64,000 nucleotides of DNA from Hylemonella sp. (GTDB lineage Bacteria; Pseudomonadota; Gammaproteobacteria; Burkholderiales; Burkholderiaceae_C). Shown here piece after piece: positions 38,729-48,078 of the stretch. The position numbers and the translations under genes were made by a program. Numbering within the stretch: position 1 is the first letter of the stretch; each line of letters opens with the position of its first letter. The stretch spans positions 124,001 through 188,000 of the forward strand of contig NZ_JAPZSV010000002.1 of NCBI RefSeq assembly GCF_027532185.1. The letters run 5' to 3'. Below the pieces are notes generated by a model, which saw only the letters and a program-made list of their open reading frames with translations, did not search any database and had not been told where the DNA came from.

Positions 38729-39705
38729 GCGCGATTCTCGCCCACGAAGAGCAGCGCTGCGCCCAGCAGCAGCGCGAGCAGCAACACCACGCGCTCGCCC
38801 AGCTGCACGGCCCGCAAGGTGTCGCCGGCCTGCGGCGCACGCCCGGACTCATGCAGCACATAGACGCCGGGCTTGCCCAGGCGCACGTCGAGCGCCAGCG
38901 CCATGGCCGCCATGGGCCAGCCGCTGTTGGGTGAAGGCGTGCGCGGCGCCTGGGCGCGCAAGATCCGCCAGGACAGACCACCACGCACCAGCGCAAGCAG
39001 CAGCGCTGTCAGACGGGCCGGTATCCAGGACAGCACGTCGTCCGCGCGCGCGGCCCACTTGCCGGCCCAGGTCCAGTCGCGGCCCTCACGCAGGCCGCGG
39101 TAGCCCCACATGGCGTCGGCCGTGTTGGCGTAGCGGTAAAGTGCCGCGCCCGGCAGGCCCAGCAGCGCGAACCAGAACAGCGGCGCGACCAGCGAGTCGT
39201 TGAGGTTCTCGGCCAGCGACTCGATGGCGCTTTCGCGGACCTGATGCGCATCGAGTGTGCTCACGTCGCGGCTGACCAAGCGTGCCAGCTGCGCCCGCCC
39301 GCTCTCCAGGCTCGTTTGCAAGGCCGTTTCGACCGCCTGCACCTCGTCACGCAACATGCGCCAGGCCAGCAGGGGTTTGAGCAGCAGGCCCAGCAACACC
39401 ATGGCCACCACGGCATGCCAGGACAGCAGCCAGCGCTGGAGCCACCAGGCCAGCATGGTGATCACGATGGCGCCCAGACTCCAGGCCAACGCACCCCGTA
39501 CGAAACGCGTGATGTCCGCGCCCTCCCCGGCCTGCGTGCGTTGCGGTGCGATGCGTTGCCCCATCCAGCCCAGGTAATGGCCCATCCACACCACCGGATG
39601 CCAGCGCGCAGGTGGCTCGCCAAGCGAGCGGTCCACGAGCAGGGCCAGCCAGAGCGCGCCCGCCAGCGACGGGCCCAGGGTGGAGGTGACAGGCCAGAAG
39701 TCCAT
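38725..39705 (-). CDS. cbiB: Adenosylcobinamide-phosphate synthase
   Basis: CbiB (CobD in Pseudomonas naming) attaches aminopropanol phosphate to adenosylcobyric acid. The 326-residue membrane protein has LVDRSLGEPPARWHPVVWMGHYLGWMGQ, the family's amino-terminal signature, ESLAENLNDSLVAPLFWFALLGLPGAALYR, and about five hydrophobic segments. The ATG shares its A with the TGA of cobO (TGATG), supporting this start over longer in-frame options. It lies directly before the PLP decarboxylase that makes its co-substrate. Confidence 0.93.
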   Translation of the reverse strand: MDFWPVTSTLGPSLAGALWLALLVDRSLGEPPARWHPVVWMGHYLGWMGQRIAPQRTQAGEGADITRFVRGALAWSLGAIVITMLAWWLQRWLLSWHAVVAMVLLGLLLKPLLAWRMLRDEVQAVETALQTSLESGRAQLARLVSRDVSTLDAHQVRESAIESLAENLNDSLVAPLFWFALLGLPGAALYRYANTADAMWGYRGLREGRDWTWAGKWAARADDVLSWIPARLTALLLALVRGGLSWRILRAQAPRTPSPNSGWPMAAMALALDVRLGKPGVYVLHESGRAPQAGDTLRAVQLGERVVLLLALLLGAALLFVGENRA

Positions 39706-40274
39706 CAGTCTTCGATACCCCGTTGCGCCGGGATGCCGGCATTGAAGGCGTGCTTGATCTTGCTCATCTCGGTCACGGTGTCGGCCAGCTCGATGATCTC
39801 GGGCGGGCAACGCCGACCCGTGAGCACCACGTGCACGTCCTTGGGACGCTCGCGCAGGGTCTGCAGCACCTCGTCCAGCGGCAGCCAGCCGTAGATCAGC
39901 GGGTAGGTGATCTCGTCGAGCACGACCAGAAAGTAGTCGCCAGAAAGGATGGCCGCCCGCGCCCTGGCCCAGCCGTCGCGCGCCAGCTGCGCCGAATGCT
40001 CCAGGTCCTGGCTCTTCCAGCTGAAACCATCGCCCAGGCCTTCGATGGGGATGCCGATCTGCTCGAACATGCGGTGTTCACCGAAGCGCGCCGTGGGCAC
40101 CTTCATGAACTGGTAGATCTTCACGGCCTTGCCGCGACCATGCGCACGCAGGGCCAGGCCGAAAGCGGCTGTGCTCTTGCCCTTGCCGTCGCCGGTGTTG
40201 ACGATGACGAGGCCGCGCCGCTCGCCCTCGGGTTTTTCGTAGGGCTTCTCGCTGGGTGGGGTTTCAATCTGCAT
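39705..40274 (-). CDS. cobO: Cob(I)yrinic acid a,c-diamide adenosyltransferase
   Basis: This CobO/BtuR/CobA-type enzyme transfers 5'-deoxyadenosine from ATP to the cobalt of Co(I) corrinoids. The 189-residue protein has the unusual P-loop [19 protein letters not shown] (residues about 26-44), [17 protein letters not shown] and [13 protein letters not shown]. Family length is about 190-200. It can serve both de novo synthesis and salvage. It sits 10 bp after btuD and 1 bp into cbiB. Confidence 0.95.
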   Translation of the reverse strand: MQIETPPSEKPYEKPEGERRGLVIVNTGDGKGKSTAAFGLALRAHGRGKAVKIYQFMKVPTARFGEHRMFEQIGIPIEGLGDGFSWKSQDLEHSAQLARDGWARARAAILSGDYFLVVLDEITYPLIYGWLPLDEVLQTLRERPKDVHVVLTGRRCPPEIIELADTVTEMSKIKHAFNAGIPAQRGIED

Positions 40275-40284
40275 AAGGTAGCGC

Positions 40285-41073
40285 CTAAATTTTCGGCAGG
40301 GACAGCCACTGGCCGGCCACCTGCTGGATGTGGATACGTTCGTCGAACACGGCTTCGAGCGCGCGATGCGTGGCTACTGCATCGCAGGCACCGTGGTGGG
40401 TGATACGGCCGGCGGCCATGATGAGCAGGTCGTCGGACTGCAGGGCCAGCGGCAGCTCATGCAACACGCTGACCACGGTGCGGCCCTGGCGCACGAGTTC
40501 GCGCACCAGCAGCAGCCAGTCCACCTGGTGCGGTGGATCGAGGTTGGCCAGGGGCTCGTCCATGAGCAGCACCTGGGCTTCGACAGCCAGCGCGCGCGCC
40601 AGCAGCACCCGCTGGCGCTCACCGCCCGAGAGTTGTCCCAGGGGCCGATCACGCCAATCCCAGGCCTGGGTGGCGCGCAGGGCGCGCTCCACCGCTGCGT
40701 GGTCGGCTGCGCTCGGCGGCGCCAGCCAGGGCTGATGCGGCAGGCGGCCGAGCATGGCCACGTCGTAGGCCAGCAGGTCATCGGTGGCGCCTTCGTTCTG
40801 ACCCAGCCAGGCCAGGCGCTGCGCGCGCAGCCGGCTCGGCACGGTGAACAGGACTTCACCTTGCAACCTCACCTCGCCTCGCGCCTGCGGCAGCAGACCC
40901 GCCAGTGCCTTGAGCAGGGTGGACTTGCCCGCGCCGTTGGGACCGACGATGCTGGTCCAGCGCGCGGCCGGCAGGTCCAAGGTGATGCCGTGCAGGACTT
41001 CGACCTGGCCCAGCGTGGCGCTGAGGCCGCGGGCGCTCAGGGCCGGTGTGGCGGGCGTGGGATACAGATTCAT
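40285..41073 (-). CDS. btuD: Cobalamin ABC transporter ATP-binding protein
   Basis: This 262-residue ABC ATPase of the FecCD/BtuCD class has Walker [10 protein letters not shown], the Q-loop region [13 protein letters not shown], signature [15 protein letters not shown], Walker [13 protein letters not shown] and the H-loop in [11 protein letters not shown]. The ATG overlaps the btuC stop (ATGA), fixing both start and partner. Location in the cobalamin operon identifies the likely cargo as corrinoids rather than siderophores. Confidence 0.92.
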   Translation of the reverse strand: MNLYPTPATPALSARGLSATLGQVEVLHGITLDLPAARWTSIVGPNGAGKSTLLKALAGLLPQARGEVRLQGEVLFTVPSRLRAQRLAWLGQNEGATDDLLAYDVAMLGRLPHQPWLAPPSAADHAAVERALRATQAWDWRDRPLGQLSGGERQRVLLARALAVEAQVLLMDEPLANLDPPHQVDWLLLVRELVRQGRTVVSVLHELPLALQSDDLLIMAAGRITHHGACDAVATHRALEAVFDERIHIQQVAGQWLSLPKI

Positions 41074-42071
41074 ACCACCCCTCCACCAGCACTCGTGCGC
41101 CGGTGCATGAGCCACAGCAGGTAGCTGCCGCCGAGGACGGCGGTGAGCACGCCCACGGGCAGCTCTTGCGGTGCAATGAGCCAGCGTGCCAGGATGTCGG
41201 CCGCCATGAGCAGCAGCCCGCCCATGAGCGCGGCCAGCAGCACGAGCCGGCCGTGCGTGGTCTTGACCATGGAGCGCACGAGGTGGGGCGCCGCCAGGCC
41301 GACGAAGGCGATGAGTCCCGTCTGCGCCACCGCGGTGCCCGTGGCCAGCGCGAGCACGGCCACCAGCACCACGCGCATGGGTCCCAGCGGCAGGCCCAGA
41401 CTGGCGGCCGTGGCCTCGCCCAGGCTCAGGCCATCGAGCGCGCGCGCACAAGCCCAGGCGGCCAGCGCGCACAGCGCCCCCACACCTGCCATGAGCGCGC
41501 AGGCCGACCAGCCCACAAAACTCGCGCTGCCCAGATTGAAGCCCAGCATGGCCGGAACGATGTCGGGCGCGGCCAGCGTCACCAAGTCCTTGGCGGCGCC
41601 CAGCACCACACCGACGATGACGCCGGCCAGCAGCAGGCGCAGCGTGTGCTGCACGCCACGTGCGAGCTGCAGCGTGAGCAGCACCGCCAGCACCGCGCCC
41701 AGGAAGGCCGCGCCCGTGAGCCCCAGGCGCGTGACCCAGGCCACGGCCGAGGGCGAGACACCGAGCAGGGCCATGGCCGAGGCCACGCCCAGAGAAGCGC
41801 CCGAGGCGCTGCCGAGCAGAAAGGGATCGGCCAGCGGGTTGCGGAACAGCCCCTGCGCCACCGCGCCGGCCAGACCCAGCAGCGCACCCGCGAGCCAGGC
41901 GCCCAGGGTGCGTGGCAGGCGGATCTCCCAGACGATCTGCGCCGACACCGGGTCTTGCGTGGCGCGCAGCACGCTCTCGAAACCCGTGCTGCCCACGCTG
42001 GCGCCCAGAGCCAGCACCAGCGCCGAGAGCAGCAGCAGGCCGAAACCGAGTGCGGAGGCCGGGCGCTTCAT
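41070..42071 (-). CDS. btuC: Cobalamin ABC transporter permease
   Basis: This 333-residue FecCD-family permease has about ten membrane helices and family motifs: WEIRLPRTLGAWLAGALLGLAGAVAQGLFRNPLADPFLLGSASGA near residue 50, and GLIAFVGLAAPHLVRSMVKTTHG in the second half. It should form a dimer with two BtuD subunits and receive corrinoid from the periplasmic binding protein encoded just upstream. It overlaps btuF and btuD by 4 bp each. Confidence 0.93.
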   Translation of the reverse strand: MKRPASALGFGLLLLSALVLALGASVGSTGFESVLRATQDPVSAQIVWEIRLPRTLGAWLAGALLGLAGAVAQGLFRNPLADPFLLGSASGASLGVASAMALLGVSPSAVAWVTRLGLTGAAFLGAVLAVLLTLQLARGVQHTLRLLLAGVIVGVVLGAAKDLVTLAAPDIVPAMLGFNLGSASFVGWSACALMAGVGALCALAAWACARALDGLSLGEATAASLGLPLGPMRVVLVAVLALATGTAVAQTGLIAFVGLAAPHLVRSMVKTTHGRLVLLAALMGGLLLMAADILARWLIAPQELPVGVLTAVLGGSYLLWLMHRRTSAGGGVV

Positions 42072-42955
42072 GGACGGCCCCCCGGAGGCACAGGCAGGGC
42101 CAGCTTCTCGCTGATGCAGCGCGCCATGATCTGCGCGGCCTCGGCCATGCGCGGGCCGGGTCGCACGACGACATCCGAATCGCCGACGCCGTAGACGCAG
42201 AGGCGCTGGGCGCGTACGGCCTTCATCTGGTCCCAGCCCGGATAGGGCACGCGTGCCTGCATGCTGCGGTTGCCGATCATGATGAGGTCGGGGTCGGCGC
42301 GCACCACGAACTCGGGGTTGAGCCGCGGAAAGGGTCCGAGCTCGGCCGGGATCACGTTCTTCACACCCAGGCGCGTCAGCGTCTCGCCGATGAAGGAGGC
42401 CTCGCCCGCGCCATAGGGGCCGCGGCTGACCTCGAAGTAGACGCGCAGGCCGCGCGCCGCCGGTGGCAGGCTGCGGGCCGCGGCGTCCACGCTGTCCTGG
42501 ATCTCGCGCCAGAGTTTTTCAGGCGCAGCAGGCGGCACGTCGAGCAGCACCCCCAGGGCCTGCAGCACGCGCCGTACATCGGCATGGGTCTTGGGTTCGA
42601 GTGCCACAACCCTGAGCCCCAGCGCCTCCAGACGCTCGGCGGCGCGCGAGGACATCGAGATCAGCACCACGTCGGGCCGCAGCGCAACCACGGCCTCGAT
42701 GCTCGGGTCCAGCCCGCCGCCGAGCCGCGGCAGGCCCGCGAGGCTCTCCGGATGGTTGGAATAGCGGTCCACGCCCACAAGGCGCTGGCACTGACCGAGC
42801 GCGCAGACGCTTTCGGTCAACGAAGGCAGCAGGCTCACGATGCGCTGCGGCGTCTGCGCAAAGCGCACCGTGACGCCACGCTGGTCGGTGATCTCCAGCG
42901 CCTGCGCGGAGCCGACCAGGGTCAACAGCCAGACCAGGGCAAGACGGAAATTCAT
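42068..42955 (-). CDS. btuF: Periplasmic cobalamin-binding protein
   Basis: This 295-residue class III binding protein has a signal peptide (LALVWLLTLVGSAQA) and the BtuF-like beginning RIVSLLPSLTESVCALG, VGVDRYSNHPESLAGLPRLGG and ALRPDVVLIS. It should deliver corrinoids to BtuCD. A second binding-protein-like gene without a leader lies two genes upstream. The start overlaps the stop of cobU by 4 bp. Confidence 0.88.
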   Translation of the reverse strand: MNFRLALVWLLTLVGSAQALEITDQRGVTVRFAQTPQRIVSLLPSLTESVCALGQCQRLVGVDRYSNHPESLAGLPRLGGGLDPSIEAVVALRPDVVLISMSSRAAERLEALGLRVVALEPKTHADVRRVLQALGVLLDVPPAAPEKLWREIQDSVDAAARSLPPAARGLRVYFEVSRGPYGAGEASFIGETLTRLGVKNVIPAELGPFPRLNPEFVVRADPDLIMIGNRSMQARVPYPGWDQMKAVRAQRLCVYGVGDSDVVVRPGPRMAEAAQIMARCISEKLALPVPPGGRP

Positions 42956-43518
42956 GCATGTCCTTTCAGCGTGAGCGGCAGGCCGGCGGCCATGAAGCTC
43001 ACACGCTCGCAGATGGCGGCCACCTCCTGGTTGAGCCGGCCCAGGGCGTCGACGAAGTGGCGCACCTCGCGGCCCATGGGAATCACGCCCAGACCGATCT
43101 CGTTGCCCACGAGCACCACGGGGCCAGCAGCGGCACGCAGAGCAAGCAGCAACGCTTCGATGGGTGGCTCACTCGCGGTGCCATCGGCCGGCATCAGGTG
43201 GTTGGTGAGCCACAGGGTCAGGCAGTCCACCACGAGCAGGGTCGCGGGGGTGCTGTGCTCTGTGATCGCGCGGTCGAGGTGCAGCGGCTCTTCGATGGTC
43301 CCCAGGCCGGGCACGCGCTCGGCGCGGTCGCGTTGGTGCCGGGCGATGCGCTCACGCATCTCGGTGTCATGGGGCTGGCCGGTGGCGATCAGCACCGCAC
43401 GGTTCTGCGAGGACTGCGCCAGCCAGACACGTGCCAGCAACTCGGCACGGCGCGACTTGCCGCTGCGCTGGCCGCCAAGGATGAGTTCGCGGGGTGCGAC
43501 GGTCAGCTCAACGTCCAT
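42952..43518 (-). CDS. cobU: Bifunctional adenosylcobinamide kinase/adenosylcobinamide-phosphate guanylyltransferase
   Basis: CobU (CobP) phosphorylates adenosylcobinamide and then adds GMP. The 188-residue protein has the P-loop LILGGQRSGKSRRAE (about residues 13-27), the guanylylated-His region ATGQPHDTEMRERIARHQRDR, LLVVDCLTLWLTN and GNEIGLGVIPMGREVRHFVDALG. These match the family throughout. The ATG giving MDVELTV overlaps the preceding gene by 11 bp. Confidence 0.95.
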   Translation of the reverse strand: MDVELTVAPRELILGGQRSGKSRRAELLARVWLAQSSQNRAVLIATGQPHDTEMRERIARHQRDRAERVPGLGTIEEPLHLDRAITEHSTPATLLVVDCLTLWLTNHLMPADGTASEPPIEALLLALRAAAGPVVLVGNEIGLGVIPMGREVRHFVDALGRLNQEVAAICERVSFMAAGLPLTLKGHA

Positions 43519-44323
43519 GGGTCTCGCTCCACTGTTGAATGAGGCGCTGCAACTGGGCGACGCCATCGGTGAGCGCGGCGGGGCCGGGCTGCAGGATGTC
43601 GGCCGACTTGATCTCGAAGAGCTGCTGGTGTTGGACCGCCGGCACGTCCTGCCAACCCGGGCGTGCGGCCACCCTCTCGGGGCGGAACTTCTTGCCGCAC
43701 CAAGAGCCGACGATGAGATCGGGTGCACGGCGCACGATCTCGGCACTGTCGGCGATGATGCGTTGCTTGCCCAGGGACTGCACGGCCAGCTCGGGGAAGA
43801 TGTCGTCACCGCCCGCGATGCCGATCAGCTCGGACACCCAGCGGATGGCGCTGATGTGCGGCTCGTCCCATTCCTCGAAGTACACGCGCGGGCGACGCGG
43901 CAGAGCTGCGGCCGCCACGCGTATATCCTCCAGGCCCTGGCGCAGCGCGGCAATGCGCTGCGCGCCCTGCTCCGCCTGCCCCACCATGGCCGCCACCTGG
44001 TACATCATGGAGAAAATCTCTTCCACGCTGCGCTGGTTGAAGACTGTGACGGAGATGCCCCGGCGGATGAGCTCGCTGGCGATCTCGGCCTGCAGATCGG
44101 AGAAGCCGAAGACGCAGTCGGGCTGCAGCGCGACGATCTGTTCGATCTTGGCGCTCAGGAAGGCGCTGATCTTGGGCTTCTCGGCGCGCGCACGGCGCGG
44201 TCGCACCGTGTAGCCCGAGATGCCCACGATGCGCCGCTCCTCGCCCAGCAGGTAGAGCCACTCGGTCGTCTCCTCGGTCAGGCAGACGATGCGTTGCGGG
44301 CCCAGCGTTGGCGTTGCACTCAT
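43508..44323 (-). CDS. Cobalamin-binding-protein-like protein without signal peptide
   Basis: This 271-residue class III solute-binding fold protein begins MSATPTLGPQRIVCLTEETTEWLYLLGEE directly, with no leader; the ATGA overlap with cobB upstream leaves little room for a longer start. Motifs include VGISGYTVRPRRARAEKPKISAFLSAKIEQIVALQPDCVFGFSDLQAEI and PDLIVGSWCGKKFRPERV. It belongs to the cobalamin/haem binding-protein group, but without export it would be cytoplasmic. It could be a corrinoid chaperone or sensor. Position among pathway genes supports a corrinoid role; the rest is inference. Confidence 0.8.
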   Translation of the reverse strand: MSATPTLGPQRIVCLTEETTEWLYLLGEERRIVGISGYTVRPRRARAEKPKISAFLSAKIEQIVALQPDCVFGFSDLQAEIASELIRRGISVTVFNQRSVEEIFSMMYQVAAMVGQAEQGAQRIAALRQGLEDIRVAAAALPRRPRVYFEEWDEPHISAIRWVSELIGIAGGDDIFPELAVQSLGKQRIIADSAEIVRRAPDLIVGSWCGKKFRPERVAARPGWQDVPAVQHQQLFEIKSADILQPGPAALTDGVAQLQRLIQQWSETHGR

Positions 44324-45669
44324 GCAGCCTCCTGAACTTGGGCCAGTCCCGCGCTGAACAGCCGCGCCACCAGCGCCGGGTCGGAAGGGAACCAGGCGTG
44401 AAAATAGCTCGCAGCAATCGAACCCTGCCGGTACACCGCCTCGCCCTCCCCGGCCATGCCCGTCGGTCGCGTGGTGCGCAGGGCCGGCTGCAAGGATGTG
44501 TCGCAGGTGGAGTAATGGAAGGTGTGGCCGCGCAATTCACCGCCATCGGCTTGCAGGGCCTGTGGGCCGAGTGCGGCGAGACGTTTCTGCAGGGTGACGC
44601 CGCCGGGCAACAGGCCCCAGAGTTCATGCGTCACGCCTGCGCCATCGGTGAGCCGCTCGAACAAGGCCATCATGCCGCCGCATTCGGCCCACAGGGGCTT
44701 GCCCGCCGCCACATGGGCGCGCAGGCTGTCGCGCAGGCCATGGTTGGCGGCCAGGCGTGTGGCATGCAGCTCGGGATAACCGCCGGGCAACCAGACGGCA
44801 TCGCAAGCTGGCAGGGCACTGTCCTTGAGCGGCGAGAAGAAGACCACGCGCGCCCCGAGGCGCTGCAGGCATTCGATGTTGGCGGCATAGATGAAGCAGA
44901 AGGCTGCGTCCGAGGCGACGGCCACGGTGCAGCCCCGCAGCAGTGCGGGCACGGGCGCCGGCAGGACGGGGCCGGGGAACTCCACGGCCCAGCGCGTACG
45001 AAGCTCCTCCAGCGTCATGCGTCCGAGCGGCGTCTCGGCCAGGGCATCGGCCGCGGCGTCCAGACGCTGCTGGGCATCGCCCAGTTCGGTGGCGGCCACC
45101 AGGCCCAGATGGCGCTCGGGCAGGACCAGGGACGGGTTGCGCTGCAGCGCGCCCAGCCAGTGCTGCGGATCCCGCAGGCCCTGTTGCAGCATCTCGGCAT
45201 GGCGCGCACTGCCTACGCGATTGGCCAGCACGCCGGCCCAGCGCAAGCCGGGCTGGTAATGCTGCAGACCATAGGCCAGTGCACCGAAGGTCCCGGCCAT
45301 GGCCGAGGCATCGATCACCGCCAGCACGGGCAGGCCGAAGTGTTGCGCCAGGTCGGCCGCACTGGGTTGGCCGTCATACAGTCCCATGACGCCCTCGACA
45401 AGGATGAGATCAGCCTCTTGCGCCGCCGCGTGCAGGCGGGCTCGGCAATCGGCCTCGCCGGTCATCCACAGATCGAGCTGGTGCACGGGCGCGCCGGTGG
45501 CCAGCGTGTGCCAGAACGGGTCCAGGAAATCGGGCCCGCACTTGAAGACCCGGACCCGCCGCCCCTGACGTGCGTGCAGACGAGCCAGCGCGGCCGTGAC
45601 CGTGGTCTTGCCCTGGCCGGACGCCGGGGCAGCGATCAGCAGGGCGGGACAGGATGTCGTGTGGGTCAT
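44320..45669 (-). CDS. cobB: Cobyrinic/hydrogenobyrinic acid a,c-diamide synthase
   Basis: CobB/CbiA amidates the a and c carboxylates of the corrin ring using glutamine and ATP. The 449-residue protein has the P-loop LLIAAPASGQGKTTVTAALARLHARQG at the N-terminus, FKCGPDFLDPFWH, and a C-terminal glutaminase domain with WLPGGYPELHA, LWAECGGMMALFE (nucleophile Cys) and TFHYSTCD in the His region. It follows btuB after 10 bp. It is the earliest biosynthetic step present in this operon. Confidence 0.93.
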   Translation of the reverse strand: MTHTTSCPALLIAAPASGQGKTTVTAALARLHARQGRRVRVFKCGPDFLDPFWHTLATGAPVHQLDLWMTGEADCRARLHAAAQEADLILVEGVMGLYDGQPSAADLAQHFGLPVLAVIDASAMAGTFGALAYGLQHYQPGLRWAGVLANRVGSARHAEMLQQGLRDPQHWLGALQRNPSLVLPERHLGLVAATELGDAQQRLDAAADALAETPLGRMTLEELRTRWAVEFPGPVLPAPVPALLRGCTVAVASDAAFCFIYAANIECLQRLGARVVFFSPLKDSALPACDAVWLPGGYPELHATRLAANHGLRDSLRAHVAAGKPLWAECGGMMALFERLTDGAGVTHELWGLLPGGVTLQKRLAALGPQALQADGGELRGHTFHYSTCDTSLQPALRTTRPTGMAGEGEAVYRQGSIAASYFHAWFPSDPALVARLFSAGLAQVQEAA

Positions 45670-45679
45670 GCGACGAAGC

Positions 45680-47491
45680 TTAACGGGGGACCCAGCGCAA
45701 GGTCAGGTAAGCAGCGCGGCCCTGCTGGTTGTAGCCGTTGACCGTCTGGTAGACCTTGTCGCCCAGGTTGTTGACGCGCGCCTGCACGGACCAGTCCTTA
45801 TTGAGGACGTAGTCCACATGGGCGTCCAGAGTGCCGAAGCCTCCCAGGTAGATCGTGTTGGCTACGTTGTCATAGCGCTCGGAGGCTGCCAGGAATGTGG
45901 CCCCGTATTTCCAGGCACCACGGCGGTAGTCCGCCCCCAGGGTGAGCTGCTCGTCAGCGCGGCGTTGCAGCATCTTGCCCGTCAGCTCGTCACGCGCCTC
46001 CAGCAGATCGAGTGCGCCACGCAGGCCCAGCGCATCAAACTGGCCGACGTAGCTCAGCGTCCAGCCCTGGATGCGCACACGCGGAATGTTGGTGGCTACA
46101 GGCTGGGTCGTGATGAACCCCTTGATCTTGTTGTCGAAGTAGACAACCTTGTACTCCTGCGCGCCTGGCGTATAAGCCAAACCGACCTCGCGGTTGCGCC
46201 CTTCTTCGGGCTGGGTGGTCGCGTTGCCGAAGTTCGGGAAATACAGGGTGTTAAAGGACGGCGCCTTGAACGAGGTGCCGTAGGACACATGGGCGCGCAG
46301 ATCACGCGTGAGCTTGTAGCCGTAGCCGGCAAAGCCGGTGGTCGCACCGCCGAACTGCGAGTTATCGTCCCGCCGAACATTGATTTGCCAACTGTGACCG
46401 TCGGCATCGCCGTTGAGGCCGGCAAACACCGAGTCCGTGCTGCGCTGGTTGACGGCATAGGCCGTGGTGCCGCTCACCCGTTGATCCACGCGCTCCAGGC
46501 CTGCCAGCACCAGACCCAGCGGGGTTCCGATCTCATTGAGCCAAGACCACTGGTCCTGATGCGTATCGAAGCGCGACGTCGAGGTGCTGGTGTAGCTGGT
46601 GGATTTGTCGTCGCTGCCCCCGTAGGACAAACGCGATTTCCAGTTCTGCAGCAATTGACCTTCCAGATTCACGCCATAGCTCTGGGTCTGGACGTCGGCG
46701 CGTACGTCGAAGGCGCTGGCACCACTGTCGTAGTGGTTGACACCATCGGCGTGCAGCAGATTGGCCCCGAGCTTCCAGCCCGGGGCGAAACGCCAGCTGG
46801 TGGAGGCCGTGAGGCTGTCCTGGGAAAACCCGTCGAGGTCCCTGTTGTAACCGGAGCCGACAGCGGGGTTGGTGGCCGAGAAGCCTCTTTCGCGCAAGGA
46901 CTGTACGCCCAGGTTGTAAGACACCGCTTTGGAGCCGCCACTCAGGCCCGTACTGATTTCATTGCGCCCGGCGCTGCCCACGGTCGCGCTGGCGTAGGGG
47001 AAGAAGCCCTCACGGCCTTGGCGCATGAAGATCTGGATCACACCGCCGACGGCATCGCTGCCATACAGGGCCGACGCCGGGCCCTTGAGCACCTCGATGC
47101 GCTCGATGCTCTCCAGCGGGATGTTGTCGAAATTGGCCTGGCCAGCCGTGGCCGAACCCACACGCACGCCGTCGACCAGCAGCAGCACATGGGTACTGGC
47201 CGTGCCGCGGATGAAGATGCTTGAGTTCTTGCCCAGGCCGCCATTGCCCGTCATCTGCACGCCGGCCACGCGGGAAATCAGCTCGGCCACGGTTCTGCCC
47301 GTGCCCTTTTCGATGTCCTCGCGGGTGATGACCGTCACGTCGCTTAGCACGGCATCGGCGCGCGATGCGGTGCGGGTCGCGGTCACGACGGTCGGGCTGA
47401 GCTCGCCGCCCTGAGCGAGGACGGATGAAGAAAGCAAGGCAGCGGCCAGCGCGACGGCAGCCTGGCGCTTGTACGAAACGCAAAGAGTCAT
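45680..47491 (-). CDS. btuB: TonB-dependent cobalamin receptor
   Basis: BtuB carries corrinoids across the outer membrane using TonB energy. The 603-residue protein has a signal peptide (QAAVALAAALLSSSVLAQ), a TonB-box-like LSPTVVTATRT, a plug domain (DVTVITREDIEKGTGRTVAELISRVAGV, FIRGTASTHVLLLVDGVRVG) and a beta-barrel ending in an aromatic-containing strand (GRAAYLTLRWVPR). E. coli BtuB is about 600 residues. The cobalamin riboswitch lies about 80 nt upstream, which both identifies the ligand and explains regulation. It is the first gene of the 14-gene operon. Confidence 0.92.
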   Translation of the reverse strand: MTLCVSYKRQAAVALAAALLSSSVLAQGGELSPTVVTATRTASRADAVLSDVTVITREDIEKGTGRTVAELISRVAGVQMTGNGGLGKNSSIFIRGTASTHVLLLVDGVRVGSATAGQANFDNIPLESIERIEVLKGPASALYGSDAVGGVIQIFMRQGREGFFPYASATVGSAGRNEISTGLSGGSKAVSYNLGVQSLRERGFSATNPAVGSGYNRDLDGFSQDSLTASTSWRFAPGWKLGANLLHADGVNHYDSGASAFDVRADVQTQSYGVNLEGQLLQNWKSRLSYGGSDDKSTSYTSTSTSRFDTHQDQWSWLNEIGTPLGLVLAGLERVDQRVSGTTAYAVNQRSTDSVFAGLNGDADGHSWQINVRRDDNSQFGGATTGFAGYGYKLTRDLRAHVSYGTSFKAPSFNTLYFPNFGNATTQPEEGRNREVGLAYTPGAQEYKVVYFDNKIKGFITTQPVATNIPRVRIQGWTLSYVGQFDALGLRGALDLLEARDELTGKMLQRRADEQLTLGADYRRGAWKYGATFLAASERYDNVANTIYLGGFGTLDAHVDYVLNKDWSVQARVNNLGDKVYQTVNGYNQQGRAAYLTLRWVPR

Positions 47492-47569
47492 GATGAAGAG
47501 CGGATACGTGTCCTCCCCGGCTTCCCCGCCAGGGCATGGACGGCACGGCTGCGCGCAGGCGCACAACCA

Positions 47570-47775
47570 CCTCGTTGGCCGGTATCCGGGCTGGTGGAAA
47601 CAACCTCCATCGCCTTCCCGGCTGCTTGTTCAGGGCAGCCAGTGGCCGATTGATGAAAGCGGCGCCTTGCGGCGCGTCCACTTACCGTTGCGGGGGCAGC
47701 GCAGGTTGGGCTGGACCGGGGTGGTCTGGCCTTCCTGCTTCCCGTTGAACTGCGGCGTGTGAACCACACCGCGAG
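47570..47775 (-). ncRNA. Cobalamin riboswitch
   Basis: On the minus strand the leader contains the ordered conserved blocks of the adenosylcobalamin riboswitch: CTGCCCCCGCAACGGTAAG (47680-47698 region), GGCCACTGG (47640 region), GCCGGGAAGGCG and CAGCCCGGATACCGGCC (47577-47593 region, pairing-element end). The btuB start lies about 80 nt downstream, room for an expression platform that hides the ribosome binding site or ends transcription. It should switch off the whole uptake and assembly operon when cobalamin is plentiful. Confidence 0.95.
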
Positions 47776-47847
47776 CACCAACGGCTGAGATTTTACGTTC
47801 GAAATCTTGCGTAAACCCTACAATGGCAAGACTTTTATTGACGATCC

Positions 47848-48078
47848 ATGTCAAAACCTACGCCCATCGAAGAACTGGTTGAACGCGTCGAGCGTCTGCT
47901 GGTGCGCTATGCCGAACTGCAACGCACCAACGAGCTGCTGACCGATCAGATCGACGAGCTCACTGCCGAGCGTGATCAGCTCAAGCAGCGCCTGGCTGCG
48001 GCCCGCACCCGTGTGGATGCCCTGCTGGAGCGTATCTCCGAGCCGGCTGAGGGCGAAGGCCAGAAGGACGCCGCATGA
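47848..48078 (+). CDS. ZapB-like coiled-coil protein
   Basis: This 76-residue protein is almost entirely a heptad-repeat coiled coil (ELVERVERLLVRYAELQRTNELLTDQIDELTAERDQLKQRLAAART). It resembles short ZapB/DUF904-type proteins that bridge division components. Its stop overlaps the zapA start (ATGA), so the two are translated together, supporting a role at the division site. The exact orthology to E. coli ZapB is not shown by sequence alone. Confidence 0.75.
   Translation: MSKPTPIEELVERVERLLVRYAELQRTNELLTDQIDELTAERDQLKQRLAAARTRVDALLERISEPAEGEGQKDAA

Noticed and set aside
41912-44335. 807-codon plus-strand frame across btuF, cobU and the second binding protein
   Set aside because: It crosses three well-supported genes on the other strand and has no recognisable domain.
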